From: Rhodovarius crocodyli
GTDB lineage: Bacteria; Pseudomonadota; Alphaproteobacteria; Acetobacterales; Acetobacteraceae
Assembly (NCBI GenBank): GCA_945901085.1
Contig: CAMDJV010000019.1
Coordinates: forward strand, 1 to 64,000
Reading direction: 5' to 3'
DNA length: 64,000 bases
Under the pieces are notes generated by a model. The model saw nothing but the letters and a program-made list of their open reading frames with translations, had not been told where the DNA came from and searched no databases. Made by a program: the position numbers and the translations under genes. Below are positions 16,481-25,014 of the stretch, one piece after another (position 1 is the first letter of the stretch; each line of letters begins with the position of its first letter).

Positions 16481-17263
16481 ATGCTGTCGCTATGGAATGA
16501 GACGCCGTTTTGGGTAGCACTCGCCCTTTTTACGCTGATGCCGGCGATATGCGCGCTGCTGGTAGGGCGAATTATCACCTCACTGTTTACCCAGGCCGAG
16601 CTTGATCGCAACGCTACCTTGGGGGCTGCCAAATTCAATGTTTTGGTCAGCATATATTCTGTTGTGTTGGCTCTTACCCTCGTCGGTTCTTGGGATGCTT
16701 ACAACGCCATCCGCGATTCGATGAGGAAGGAGGTCTCCTCGCTCTATACCCTCAACCTTGTCATCGATTTCTACCGGGGCGAGGCAAATGCCCCGTTGCG
16801 CAACGAGATGCGCAGCAGCATGGCTATGTATATTGCTGCCATGGTCGATGGCGAGTGGCCCTATCTGCGCACGGGGGTGCTGGAGCGTTCGGCCGAGCCA
16901 GAATTCCGCCGAATGGTTCGTGCCTTCCTCGACGTGGAACCCACGGCGCAGTACCAGGATTCGATGTCGGGCAATGTTTCGATATTTCTTGACACGCTGA
17001 GCGAGGCGCGAATCTCCAGGCTTTGGGCGCATTCGCGTGCAATGCTCGTCATGGGTTGGACGCTGCTATTCGCTGTCACTGTCGCGGTGCTCTCGTTTCA
17101 GTGGTTCTTCGGCGGCGGGATGGGGCAGTTGCAATATCTTCTGGGTTTTGGAGTTTCGCTGATCAGTGGGATGGTGATGTTCTTGTCAGCCCGCTTGGCC
17201 TATCCATTCTCGGGTGCCGAGCCCTTCCTCAACTACCTCCCCTATCTACGGATCCTGGATTGA
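16481..17263 (+). CDS. DUF4239-like membrane protein
   Basis: About 260 residues with four predicted membrane segments (around 10-34, 52-72, 195-215, 225-245) and a hydrophilic middle containing RKEVSSLYTLNLVIDF and many acidic/basic residues. The layout resembles the bestrophin-like DUF4239 family; function unknown. The ATG at 16481 sits 7 bases after the porin stop. Base composition is much lower in G+C than its neighbours (29 of 60 bases in 16621-16680), a sign of acquisition or relaxed codon use. Confidence 0.7.
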   Translation: MLSLWNETPFWVALALFTLMPAICALLVGRIITSLFTQAELDRNATLGAAKFNVLVSIYSVVLALTLVGSWDAYNAIRDSMRKEVSSLYTLNLVIDFYRGEANAPLRNEMRSSMAMYIAAMVDGEWPYLRTGVLERSAEPEFRRMVRAFLDVEPTAQYQDSMSGNVSIFLDTLSEARISRLWAHSRAMLVMGWTLLFAVTVAVLSFQWFFGGGMGQLQYLLGFGVSLISGMVMFLSARLAYPFSGAEPFLNYLPYLRILD

Positions 17264-17273
17264 ACCAGGCTGG

Positions 17274-17936
17274 GTGCGGCCTGGCCTGGCCGCGTTGGCG
17301 CTGCTGGAGCCGCGTTTCGCGGCGATAGAATCGCGCGCGGGACCGCTGCCCTGGCGCAGCCGCGCCTATGGTTTTCCAGGGATTCTGCGCGCCATTTGCG
17401 GCCAGCAGATCAGCAATCAGGCGGCGGAGGCGATTTGGCGGCGCCTGGCGGCGATTGATGGCGCGCTGACGCCGCAGGGGCTGCTCGCACTCGATGATGC
17501 CATGCTGTGCGGGGTGGCGGGCCTCTCCCGCCCCAAGGCTGCGCATGCGCGCGCCCTGGCGCAGGCCTGCCTGGATGGCCGGCTGGATTTCGCCGGGCTG
17601 GCGGCGGAGGAGGATGATGCGGCGGCGGCGGCGCATATTGCCGCGGTGAAAGGGCTGGGGCCGTGGACGGCGGATATTTATTTGCTCTTTGCCGAGGGGC
17701 GGCAGGATGTGTTTCCGCGCGGCGATGTGGCGCTGGCGGCGGGGGCGGCGCATTTGCTGGAATTGCCCGAGCGCCCGGCGCCACGCGCCCTGGTGGAGAT
17801 GGCCCGCGCCTGGTCGCCCTGGCGGTCCCTGGCGGCGCGGTTGCTGTGGCACCATTGGCGATGGGTCACCGGGCGAGCGGCTGGTGAGACAATATCTTCA
17901 TTTGTCATCTTGTTGTCGGTGTGGATCATGGATTAA
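17274..17936 (+). CDS. DNA-3-methyladenine glycosylase (AlkA-like)
   Basis: About 220 residues of the helix-hairpin-helix GPD superfamily: GFPGILRAICGQQISNQAA, the hairpin VKGLGPWTADIYLLFA, and catalytic Asp in DVFPRGDVAL. Such enzymes remove alkylated bases as the first step of base-excision repair. A GTG at 17274 is chosen because family similarity begins there and it avoids overlap; an ATG at 17214 would overlap the upstream gene by 50 bases. The C-terminus (after ATG-RAAGE) drifts into unusual sequence, perhaps a lost original stop. Confidence 0.85.
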   Translation: MRPGLAALALLEPRFAAIESRAGPLPWRSRAYGFPGILRAICGQQISNQAAEAIWRRLAAIDGALTPQGLLALDDAMLCGVAGLSRPKAAHARALAQACLDGRLDFAGLAAEEDDAAAAAHIAAVKGLGPWTADIYLLFAEGRQDVFPRGDVALAAGAAHLLELPERPAPRALVEMARAWSPWRSLAARLLWHHWRWVTGRAAGETISSFVILLSVWIMD

Positions 17937-17980
17937 TCGCGGGCCATAATTCTCTCACCGTCTATTCGGAGAAACTCAAA

Positions 17981-18670
17981 ATGAGCATCCTGTCCCGTCG
18001 TGGCTTCTTTTGCGCCTGTGGCGCCATTGGCGTGCATAGCGTGGCCCAAGCGCAGGCTCCGGCCTCGCCATCCGGCCTGACGCCTGATCAGGCGATTCAG
18101 CGCCTGATGGAGGGCAATGCCCGCTTCCGCGCCGACAGGCCTGCCCAGCCTGATACGAATGCCGCCCGCCGCGCGTCGCTGCTCGGTGGCCAGCAGCCTT
18201 TCGTGGCCGTGCTGGGCTGCTCTGACAGCCGCGCGCCGATTGAAACGGTGTTCAATGAAGGTGTGGGCAATGTGTTCCCCGCCCGGGTTGCCGGCAATTC
18301 CGCTTTACCTGGCATGGTGGGCACGTTGGAATATGCCGTGGCGGTGCTGAAGGTGCCGCTGATCATGGTGATGGGCCATGAGAATTGCGGCGCGGTCTCG
18401 GCGGCGAAGGCGGTGGTTGAGAATGGCACGGCGCTGCCCGGCGAACTCGGCCCGATGGTTGCACCGATTGTGCCCGCGGTGGTGCAGTCGATGAAGGCGG
18501 GCGGCAATGACGTGGTGAACAACGCCGTGCGTTTGCATGCCCAGTTGACCGCGCGTTGGCTGCGTAGCGATTGCCGGATCATTGCGAATGCCGTCGGCCG
18601 CGGTGAGGTGAAGGTTATCGCGTCCTATTACGACATCGATCAAGGCTCGGTGACGATCCTGCCGGATTGA
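17981..18670 (+). CDS. exported beta-class carbonic anhydrase
   Basis: 229 residues. Zinc ligands of a beta carbonic anhydrase are all visible: Cys80 and Asp82 in GCSDSR, His133 and Cys136 in GHENCGA. The N-terminus MSILSRRGFFCACGAIG...AQAQA looks like a twin-arginine-type signal peptide, so the enzyme should act in the periplasm, interconverting CO2 and bicarbonate there. CGGAG lies upstream of the ATG at 17981; the longer frame to 17921 has no signal. A tandem 14-base repeat begins at its last codons. Confidence 0.93.
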   Translation: MSILSRRGFFCACGAIGVHSVAQAQAPASPSGLTPDQAIQRLMEGNARFRADRPAQPDTNAARRASLLGGQQPFVAVLGCSDSRAPIETVFNEGVGNVFPARVAGNSALPGMVGTLEYAVAVLKVPLIMVMGHENCGAVSAAKAVVENGTALPGELGPMVAPIVPAVVQSMKAGGNDVVNNAVRLHAQLTARWLRSDCRIIANAVGRGEVKVIASYYDIDQGSVTILPD

Positions 18671-18707
18671 TCCTGCCGGATTAACCATGGCGGATTGACC
18701 ATGGCGG
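18655..18707 (+). repeat. tandem 14-base repeat across a stop codon
   Basis: Four consecutive 14-base units: GATCCTGCCGGATT twice, then the variant AACCATGGCGGATT and a partial GACCATGGCGG. The first unit contains the last codons of the carbonic anhydrase gene and the second begins with its TGA stop, so the array looks like replication slippage at the gene end. It fills most of the gap before the aminotransferase gene. Confidence 0.85.
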
Positions 18708-18729
18708 TGAGGCTGCGCAGCCTGGGGCT

Positions 18730-19905
18730 ATGCCCATGCTCGCAGCCTCCATCCTTGCCACCTCGGCGCCGCCCATCCCCACCGTGCGGGGTTGGGCGGG
18801 GCGGTATAATGGCCCAGCACCGCTGCTGGACCTGACCCAGGCAGTGCCTGGTTACCCGGCACACCCGGAGCTTTTGGCGCGGCTGGGGGAGATTTCCGCC
18901 AGCACGGCCAGCACCTCTTATGGCCCGATTGATGGTGATGTGGCCCTGCGCGAGGCTTTGGCGGCTGATGCCTCGGCGTTTTACGGAGCGGTGATTTCGC
19001 CGGGTGAGGTTGCCATCACCGCCGGGGCGAATTTGGGTTTTGCGATGGTGATGGCGACGCTGGCGGGGCCGGGGGCGCGGGTGGGTTTGCCCACGCCTTG
19101 GTATTTCAACCATGCCATGACGCTGTCGATGCAGGGCAGCACGGCCGTGCCCATACCTTGCCATGCCAGCAATGGCTTTGTGCCCGACCCGGCGGAGCTG
19201 GAGGCGCTGTTGCCGGGGCTCGCCGCCCTGGTTCTTGTCTCACCGAATAATCCGACGGGGGCGGCCTATCCGGCGGAGACCATCCACGCCCTGGCGGAGG
19301 GCTGCCGGCGGCATGGGGTTTGGCTGGTGCTCGATGAGACTTATCGTGATTTTCTGCCCCAAGCGCTGCCGCATGCGCTCTTCAGCGCGCCGGATTGGGC
19401 CGAGAATTTCGTCCATCTCTATAGTTTTTCGAAGGCCTATTGCTTGCCCGGACATCGGCTGGGGGCGGTGATTGGCGGGGGCGCATTTCGGAGCGAATTG
19501 CTCAAGGCGCTGGATAGTTATCAGATTTGCCCGGCGCGCCCGGCCCAGGCGGCGCTGGCCTGGGGGGTGGCGGCGCTGGCGGAATGGCGGGCGGGCAATC
19601 GGGCCATCATGGCGGCCCGCGCCGATGCCGCCCGCGCGGCGGTGGGGCAATTGGCTGATTGGCGGCTGGAATCACTGGGCACTTATTTTGCTTATTTGCG
19701 CATTCCTGACGCGGCGGAGAATGCGCAGGCACTGGCTGAGTCGCTGGCGGTGGAGAGCGGGCTGCTATGCCTGCCGGGGCCTTTCTTTGGCCCGGGCCAG
19801 GCGCGGCATTTGCGCCTGGCTTTCGCCAATGCCGAGCCGGCGCGGATTGCGGAGATTCCCGGCCGGCTTCAGGCCATCCGCCTAGCCACGTCTTCCAGCG
19901 TATAG
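18730..19905 (+). CDS. class I/II pyridoxal-phosphate aminotransferase
   Basis: 391 residues of the fold-type I aminotransferase family: VSPNNPTGAAYP (substrate Asn), LDETYRDF, and the cofactor Lys in YSFSKAYCLPGHRLG. A conserved Arg (HLRLAFAN) near the end binds the substrate carboxylate. The specific amino donor is unclear; similarity to aspartate/kynurenine-type transaminases is general. The 3' end runs 37 bases into the opposite-strand remnant at 19869. Confidence 0.88.
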   Translation: MPMLAASILATSAPPIPTVRGWAGRYNGPAPLLDLTQAVPGYPAHPELLARLGEISASTASTSYGPIDGDVALREALAADASAFYGAVISPGEVAITAGANLGFAMVMATLAGPGARVGLPTPWYFNHAMTLSMQGSTAVPIPCHASNGFVPDPAELEALLPGLAALVLVSPNNPTGAAYPAETIHALAEGCRRHGVWLVLDETYRDFLPQALPHALFSAPDWAENFVHLYSFSKAYCLPGHRLGAVIGGGAFRSELLKALDSYQICPARPAQAALAWGVAALAEWRAGNRAIMAARADAARAAVGQLADWRLESLGTYFAYLRIPDAAENAQALAESLAVESGLLCLPGPFFGPGQARHLRLAFANAEPARIAEIPGRLQAIRLATSSSV

Positions 19906-20558
19906 CCGGCGACTTTCTTATAGCCGCCGGTGATGGCGAGCAGTTCTTCCTGGCTGATCACATCCTCGATGCGCTTGAAGGGCTTGTCGGAGGTGCGCAG
20001 GAACACCGCGCGCAGGATGGCGTCGGGCGGGTTGGCGCGGTTTTGCAGCACAATGGCGGCGGTGGCGGGCAGGCGCTCGGCCTCATAGGCGGCGAGCCCG
20101 GCCTCGATGGTGCTGGTGGCGGTGCGGTGTTTGGCCCGGGCTACGGCATCGAGGATGGATTGGCCGGCGCCATTGGAGCCGCGCGGCACCATGGGGTGTG
20201 CGGCGTCACCCAGCAGCGTGGCGCGGCCATGGCTCCAGCGCGGCAGCGGGTCCTGATCGACCATGGGGAATTCGAGGATCACTTCGGCATTGCGCAGCAA
20301 GGCTGGGATGTCGAGCCAGTCGAAATGCCAATCGGCGAAGGCGGGGAGGAAATCCTCCAGCTTGCCGCGGCGGTTGCAGTCGCGCTCGAGATGCTCGGGC
20401 GTGTCGATCTCGGCCAGCCAGTTGATGAGTTGGTGGCCCTCTTCGTCGATGTCGTTGCGGATGGGGTAGATGACCATCTTGCCATGGCTGAGCCAGCCGG
20501 CGCGGATCATGGGCGCGCTGGAGAGGAAGGGTTTGTGGCGGGTGACGCCGCGCGTCAA
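19869..20558 (-). pseudogene. truncated FAD-dependent monooxygenase (C-terminal half)
   Basis: 229 codons matching only the C-terminal half of PhzS/salicylate-hydroxylase-like flavin monooxygenases: RGVTRHKPF, MVDQDPLPRWSHGRATLLGDAAHPMVPRGSNGAGQSI (the second FAD motif GD...P) and a conserved tail. The N-terminal Rossmann FAD-binding GxGxxG and about 150 residues are missing; similarity begins at about 20552, directly at the stop of tctA, and the only available start is a TTG. The stretch after GAGQSILDA is also degraded (VARAKHRTATSTIE where a helix is normally found). Best read as a deletion remnant, unlikely to be functional. Confidence 0.8.
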
Positions 20559-22033
20559 ACCCGCCGGGGCCGCAGGAGCGGCCAGAGCAGGGCGGCGGCG
20601 GTCATCGCCCAGAGTATCAGGCAGATGGGCGAGCCGAGCAGCGCCCAGGCATCGCCATCGCTCAGCGACATGGCGCGGCGCAGATTATCCTCCAGCATCC
20701 GCCCCAGCACGAAGCCGAGCACGATGGGCACGAGGGGGATGGCCATTTTGCGGAAGAGCCAGCCCATCACGCCGAAGCCTATGGCCAGCAGCAGGTCGAA
20801 GGCGGAGTTGGAGGCGGCATAGACGCCGGCGAAACTCAGCGCCAGCACGCCGGGATAGAGCACCCAGGCGGGCACGGTGAGCAGGCGGGCGAAAACCCCC
20901 ACCAGGGGCAGGTTCAGCAGCAGCAGCATGGCATTGCCGATATACATCGAGGCGATGAGGCCCCAGGCGACATCGGGGCGCTGTTCGAAGAGCAAAGGCC
21001 CGGGGGTGATATTGTACATCAGCAGCGCGCCAAGCAGCACGGCGGTGGTGCCGGAGCCCGGGATGCCGAGGGAGAGCATGGGCACGAGATTGCCGATCTG
21101 CGCGGCGTTGTCGGCCGTCTCGGGGGCGGCGACGCCGCGCAGATCGCCTTGGCCGAATTTTCCCTGGGCGCCGTTCAGGCGTTTTTCGGCGGTGTAGGAG
21201 AGGGCGGAGGCGACGGAGGCGCCAGCGCCGGGCAGCACGCCGATGACAAAGCCAATGCCGGTGGCGCGCAGCATGGCGGGGGTGCAGAAGATCACCTCAC
21301 GCAGCGAGAGTTTTTTGCCGCCGCCGAGTTTGGCGGCCTCGCTGCGCAGCCGGGTTTCGATGAGGAGGAGGATTTCGCCGATGGCGAAGAGGCCGATGGC
21401 GAGGACGGTGAAATCGATGCCGCCGAGCAATTCCAGGGAGCCCAGGGTAAACCGCTCCACCCCGGTGCCGCTATCCACGCCTACCATGGCCAGCAGCAGC
21501 CCCAGGCAGCCGGCGGCCCAGGCTTTGACCGCCGGGCCGTCGCTGACTGCACCGAGCAGGGAGAGGGCGAAGGCGATGAGGGCGACGTAATCGGCCGGGG
21601 AGAAGGCCACGGCGAGTTTGGCCAGTGGGACGGAGAGGAAGGTCATGGCGATGACCGAGAGGGTGGCGCCGACGAAGCTGCCAATGCCGGAGATGGCGAG
21701 CGCTGCGCTGCCGCGGCCCTGTTTGGCCAGGGGGTGGCCATCCAGGGTGGTGAGGACTGCCGAGGGTTCGCCGGGCATGTTCAGCAGAATGGCGGTGATC
21801 CGCCCGCCATAGCCCGAGCCGTAATAGACCGCGGCCAGCAGGATGAGGGCGCTTTCCGGTGGCAGGCGCAGGGCGAGGCAGAAGGGCAGGAGCAGGGCGA
21901 TGGCGTTGAGCGGGCCGATGCCGGGCAGCACGCCAATGGCGGTGCCGAGAATGCAGCCGATGAAGGCCAGCAGCAGATTGCCTGGCTGCAGGGCCACGCC
22001 GAAGCCGCCGCCGAGCGCTGCGAAGACATCCAT
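20555..22033 (-). CDS. tctA: tripartite tricarboxylate transporter permease TctA
   Basis: 492 residues, about 10-12 membrane segments, with TctA family motifs GILPGIGPLNAIALLLP-like loop near residue 40, YYGSGYGGRITAILLNMPGEP and GIPGSGTTAVLLGALLMYNITPGP. It is the large permease of a TctCBA system moving a carboxylate with a cation gradient. The ATG at 22033 overlaps the tctB stop (TGATG); a GTG one codon upstream is possible. Its stop abuts the monooxygenase remnant. Confidence 0.95.
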   Translation of the reverse strand: MDVFAALGGGFGVALQPGNLLLAFIGCILGTAIGVLPGIGPLNAIALLLPFCLALRLPPESALILLAAVYYGSGYGGRITAILLNMPGEPSAVLTTLDGHPLAKQGRGSAALAISGIGSFVGATLSVIAMTFLSVPLAKLAVAFSPADYVALIAFALSLLGAVSDGPAVKAWAAGCLGLLLAMVGVDSGTGVERFTLGSLELLGGIDFTVLAIGLFAIGEILLLIETRLRSEAAKLGGGKKLSLREVIFCTPAMLRATGIGFVIGVLPGAGASVASALSYTAEKRLNGAQGKFGQGDLRGVAAPETADNAAQIGNLVPMLSLGIPGSGTTAVLLGALLMYNITPGPLLFEQRPDVAWGLIASMYIGNAMLLLLNLPLVGVFARLLTVPAWVLYPGVLALSFAGVYAASNSAFDLLLAIGFGVMGWLFRKMAIPLVPIVLGFVLGRMLEDNLRRAMSLSDGDAWALLGSPICLILWAMTAAALLWPLLRPRRV

Positions 22034-22464
22034 CACAGCGGCAGAATCCCCTTGGGCAGCGGCAGGTCGAGCAACTTGTCGAAGAGCAGCCAGAGGGTGA
22101 TGGCGGTGGTGATGCCGACCAGGAGCGCGGCCGGGGGGCGGGCGCCAAAGAGTAGCGCCACGGTGGTGGCCATCAGCGCGGTGGCCAGCATGAAGCCCAG
22201 CGGCAGCATCAGCAAGGCGTAGCCCAGCATGGCCAGCACCAATAGCGGCGGTGCGATGCGCCTTTCGGGTGGCGAAAAACCATCGGTGGGGCGCAGCAGC
22301 ATCCCCAGGCCGCAGAGCGCCAGCAGCATGGCGATGGCGGTGGGGAAGGGGCTGGGGCCCAGCGGGTCGGCGGCGAAGGGGACTTCCAACTGCATGGCCG
22401 CGTATGCGCTGACCGCACCGAGGGCGATCAGCGCCGCGCCCAGAATGCGGTCGGCGGCGATCAT
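22033..22464 (-). CDS. tctB: tripartite tricarboxylate transporter small permease TctB
   Basis: 143 residues, four hydrophobic segments (about 5-25, 43-57, 72-105, 112-130), the usual TctB length and layout, with DPLGPSPFP early on, a family hallmark. Start ATG overlaps the tctC stop by 4 bases (ATGA). The reading frame continues upstream in antisense to tctC, which is not coding. Confidence 0.92.
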   Translation of the reverse strand: MIAADRILGAALIALGAVSAYAAMQLEVPFAADPLGPSPFPTAIAMLLALCGLGMLLRPTDGFSPPERRIAPPLLVLAMLGYALLMLPLGFMLATALMATTVALLFGARPPAALLVGITTAITLWLLFDKLLDLPLPKGILPL

Positions 22465-23444
22465 TGTGTGGGTTGGATCAGGCCGACATCGCGGGCAAGC
22501 ACGCGGTATTCCTCGGTGCGGCGCTTGGCGAGGGCGGCGAATTCGGCGCCCACCATGTTGAATTCGAACATGCCCTGGGCGGCGCGCGCCTCCGGCCAGG
22601 CGGGATGGGCGTGGAGGCGGCGGAGCACATCGACCCAGTATTCGTAGGCGGCGTCCGGCATGCGGGGCGGGCCGTAGAAGCCGCGGATGATCGGCCATTC
22701 CACATCCACGCCCTGTTCCTTCGCGGTGGGCACCACAGAGAGGAAACCGGGCAGGCGCTGGGGGGCGAGCACGGCGAGCAGGCGGATTTCGCCTGCCTCC
22801 AATTGGCCGCGGATTTCCGAGGCGTCGCCGGGGAAGAGTTGGGTATGGCCACCCAGCAGCGCCGCCATAGCGGCCCCGCCGCCTTCGAAGGGGACATAGC
22901 GCATCCGCCGCGGATCCTGCCCGGCGGCACGGGCGATGAGGGCCACCTTGGTCCAATCCTGGCTGCCCACGGCGCCGGAGGAGCCCACGGGGATGTTGGA
23001 GATGCCCTCGCGCATGCCGGCCACGAGGTCGGCCAGGGTTTGGAAGCGGCTGTCGCGCTTGACAGCGATGACGCCGTAATCGGCGCCGACCGCGCCGATC
23101 CAGCGCACATCATTTTCGGCGAAGCGGCCGAAGCGGCGCTGGGCCATGTTCAGCCATGAGCCGGTGGAGAAGGCGATGAGCACATTGGGGTCCGTCGGGC
23201 GCTGGGCATTGATGTGGTTGATGGCCACCGCGCCGATGCCGCCGGGCATGTTCTGGGTGCGGATGGGGCTGGGCACGAGGTTGAGTTCGGAGAGCATCCG
23301 GGTGGTGAGGCGGCAGGTGACATCAAAGCCGCCGCCGGGGGCCGCGGGGGCGATGCATTCGGCATTTTGCGGCGTGAAGCCCTGGGCCTGGGCGGCCCAG
23401 GGAAGGGCGGCGGCGGCGGCGGTGATGAGCATGCGGCGTTGCAT
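22461..23444 (-). CDS. tctC: tripartite tricarboxylate transporter receptor TctC
   Basis: 327 residues: signal peptide MQRRMLITAAAAALPWAAQA, then a TctC/Bug binding protein with APAAPGGGFDVTCR, NMPGGIGAVAINHI and PVGSSGAVGSQDW ligand-loop segments. GGGAG precedes the ATG at 23444. First gene of a tctCBA operon whose 176-base upstream gap (23445-23620) probably holds the promoter. More like tricarboxylate receptors proper than the orphan Bug proteins in this window. Confidence 0.93.
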   Translation of the reverse strand: MQRRMLITAAAAALPWAAQAQGFTPQNAECIAPAAPGGGFDVTCRLTTRMLSELNLVPSPIRTQNMPGGIGAVAINHINAQRPTDPNVLIAFSTGSWLNMAQRRFGRFAENDVRWIGAVGADYGVIAVKRDSRFQTLADLVAGMREGISNIPVGSSGAVGSQDWTKVALIARAAGQDPRRMRYVPFEGGGAAMAALLGGHTQLFPGDASEIRGQLEAGEIRLLAVLAPQRLPGFLSVVPTAKEQGVDVEWPIIRGFYGPPRMPDAAYEYWVDVLRRLHAHPAWPEARAAQGMFEFNMVGAEFAALAKRRTEEYRVLARDVGLIQPTQ

Positions 23445-23620
23445 GGGTGTATTCTCCCTGGGGGCGGTTATCGCGGTGAGCCTAAAGCATGATGCGTTGT
23501 AGCGGAATCGCGGAAGATGCTGAATCATTCTCTCAGCAATGGCTGGAACATGCGCAGTGAACGCTGCCTGGTCTAGCCCGGTGCAGCGATCATGCGGTGG
23601 AGGCAAGGCTGGGCGGGTGG

Positions 23621-24925
23621 TTATGCCGCCATGCGCTCGATGCGGTCTTTCAGGCGATACCAATTGCCGATCACCGGCATGAACCACCAAGGGTCGCCGC
23701 TATAGAAGGGGCGGGTGGGGAAGGGCAGGTCGTCGAGGGCGAATTTTTCATTGGCCGCGCCGGCGATTTTCAGCGCCACATTATGGCCGAGCCAGGTGGC
23801 CATGGCCACGCCCGAGCCCTGGCAGCCGCCGGCATAATGCACCCCATCCTGCACGCCGATATGGGGAAGGTGATCAAAGGTGAAGGCGACATTGCCGGTC
23901 CAGGCATGGGTGATCTTCACCTCGCGCAATTCGGGGAAGACCTCGCACATGGTGGCGTGCAGGCGTGGTGCGGCCTGTTCGGCGCTCTCGGCCGCAAAGC
24001 TGGCGCGGCCGCCCCAGAGCACGCGGCGGCCATCGGGCGAGGGGCGGAAATAATTCAGCACCAGCTTGGTGTCGCTGAGCATGCGCTGTTTGGGGAAGAG
24101 GCGTTCGATCTGTTCTGGGGGGAGTTCTTCGGTGGCGATGATGTAGCTGGCGAGTGGCACCATCCGCCGGGCGAACCAGGGGTTGGGGCCCTTATGCGAA
24201 TAGCCATTGGTGGCGGTGAGCACATGTTTGGCCGTGACCACGCCGTGATCGGTGGTGACGCGGAATTGGGCAGCCTGCTTCTCGATGCGGCTGACCCGGG
24301 TGGCATCAACCAGGCGCGCGCCCGCGCGTTCGGCGGCGGCGGCCAGGCCGCGGGCGTATTTGCCGGGATGGAGGCTGCCGGTCGCCTCAGCATGCATGCC
24401 GCCATGATAATGGTCGCTGCCGATGAATTCGCGCTGGTTTTCGCGCGGGATCATGGTGGTGGGCAGGGCGGACATTTCGGCGATGCGGGCGGCGCTTTTC
24501 TCCAGCACCTTGTAATGCCCCGGCGTCCATGCGCCGACGAAGCGGCCCACGCGCTTGTAATCGGCCTCGATCCCCTCGCGGATCATGGTCTCCTCGATGA
24601 AGGGGAAACTGCCGCCGCAGGCCTTCATGATCTCCATGGCGCGGGCGGGGCCATAGGTTTTCTCCAGCGGGCCGCGGGCGACTTTCAGCCCGCCCGAGAC
24701 CATGCCGCCATTGCGGCTGGAGGCGCCCCAGCCGATGCGCTCGGCATCGATCACGGTGACATCATGGCCGAGCCGGGCGAGGGTGAGGGCGGCCGAGAGC
24801 CCGGCATAGCCGCCGCCCACCACCAGCACCTCGGCCTCGGCGGGCAGGGTGTTGTCGCGCTGCACGGGTGCTGCGGCCTCCCACCACCAGGGGCGGGCTT
24901 TGAAATCGGCGGCGAGAATGGACAT
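23621..24925 (-). CDS. FAD-dependent amine oxidase (gamma-glutamylputrescine oxidase-like)
   Basis: 434 residues of the DAO/GlpO fold. The dinucleotide motif VLVVGGGYAGLSAALTLARLGHDVTVID sits near residue 33, followed by GWGASSRNGGM (FAD contact) and the C-terminal second FAD motif YAGGCQGSGVAMATWLG. Such enzymes oxidise secondary or primary amines to aldehyde or ketone with H2O2 release; PuuB and related opine/amine oxidases are the closest types. Divergent from the PotD-like gene at 25015 with 89 bases between, so it probably belongs to the same catabolic locus. Confidence 0.87.
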   Translation of the reverse strand: MSILAADFKARPWWWEAAAPVQRDNTLPAEAEVLVVGGGYAGLSAALTLARLGHDVTVIDAERIGWGASSRNGGMVSGGLKVARGPLEKTYGPARAMEIMKACGGSFPFIEETMIREGIEADYKRVGRFVGAWTPGHYKVLEKSAARIAEMSALPTTMIPRENQREFIGSDHYHGGMHAEATGSLHPGKYARGLAAAAERAGARLVDATRVSRIEKQAAQFRVTTDHGVVTAKHVLTATNGYSHKGPNPWFARRMVPLASYIIATEELPPEQIERLFPKQRMLSDTKLVLNYFRPSPDGRRVLWGGRASFAAESAEQAAPRLHATMCEVFPELREVKITHAWTGNVAFTFDHLPHIGVQDGVHYAGGCQGSGVAMATWLGHNVALKIAGAANEKFALDDLPFPTRPFYSGDPWWFMPVIGNWYRLKDRIERMAA

Positions 24926-25014
24926 GCGGGGCTTCCCAATCGGCGTGGCTCGGTGTCAGCTTCCACCGCCCGGCGCGGTTCTTGCAAGGCCGGTTTGTCA
25001 TCTGGAGAGATTTC

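Noticed and set aside
11000-17300. A replication origin at the skew reversal
   Set aside because: I found no DnaA-box cluster, dnaA, parAB or typical alphaproteobacterial origin neighbours; kept only as an unexplained composition change.
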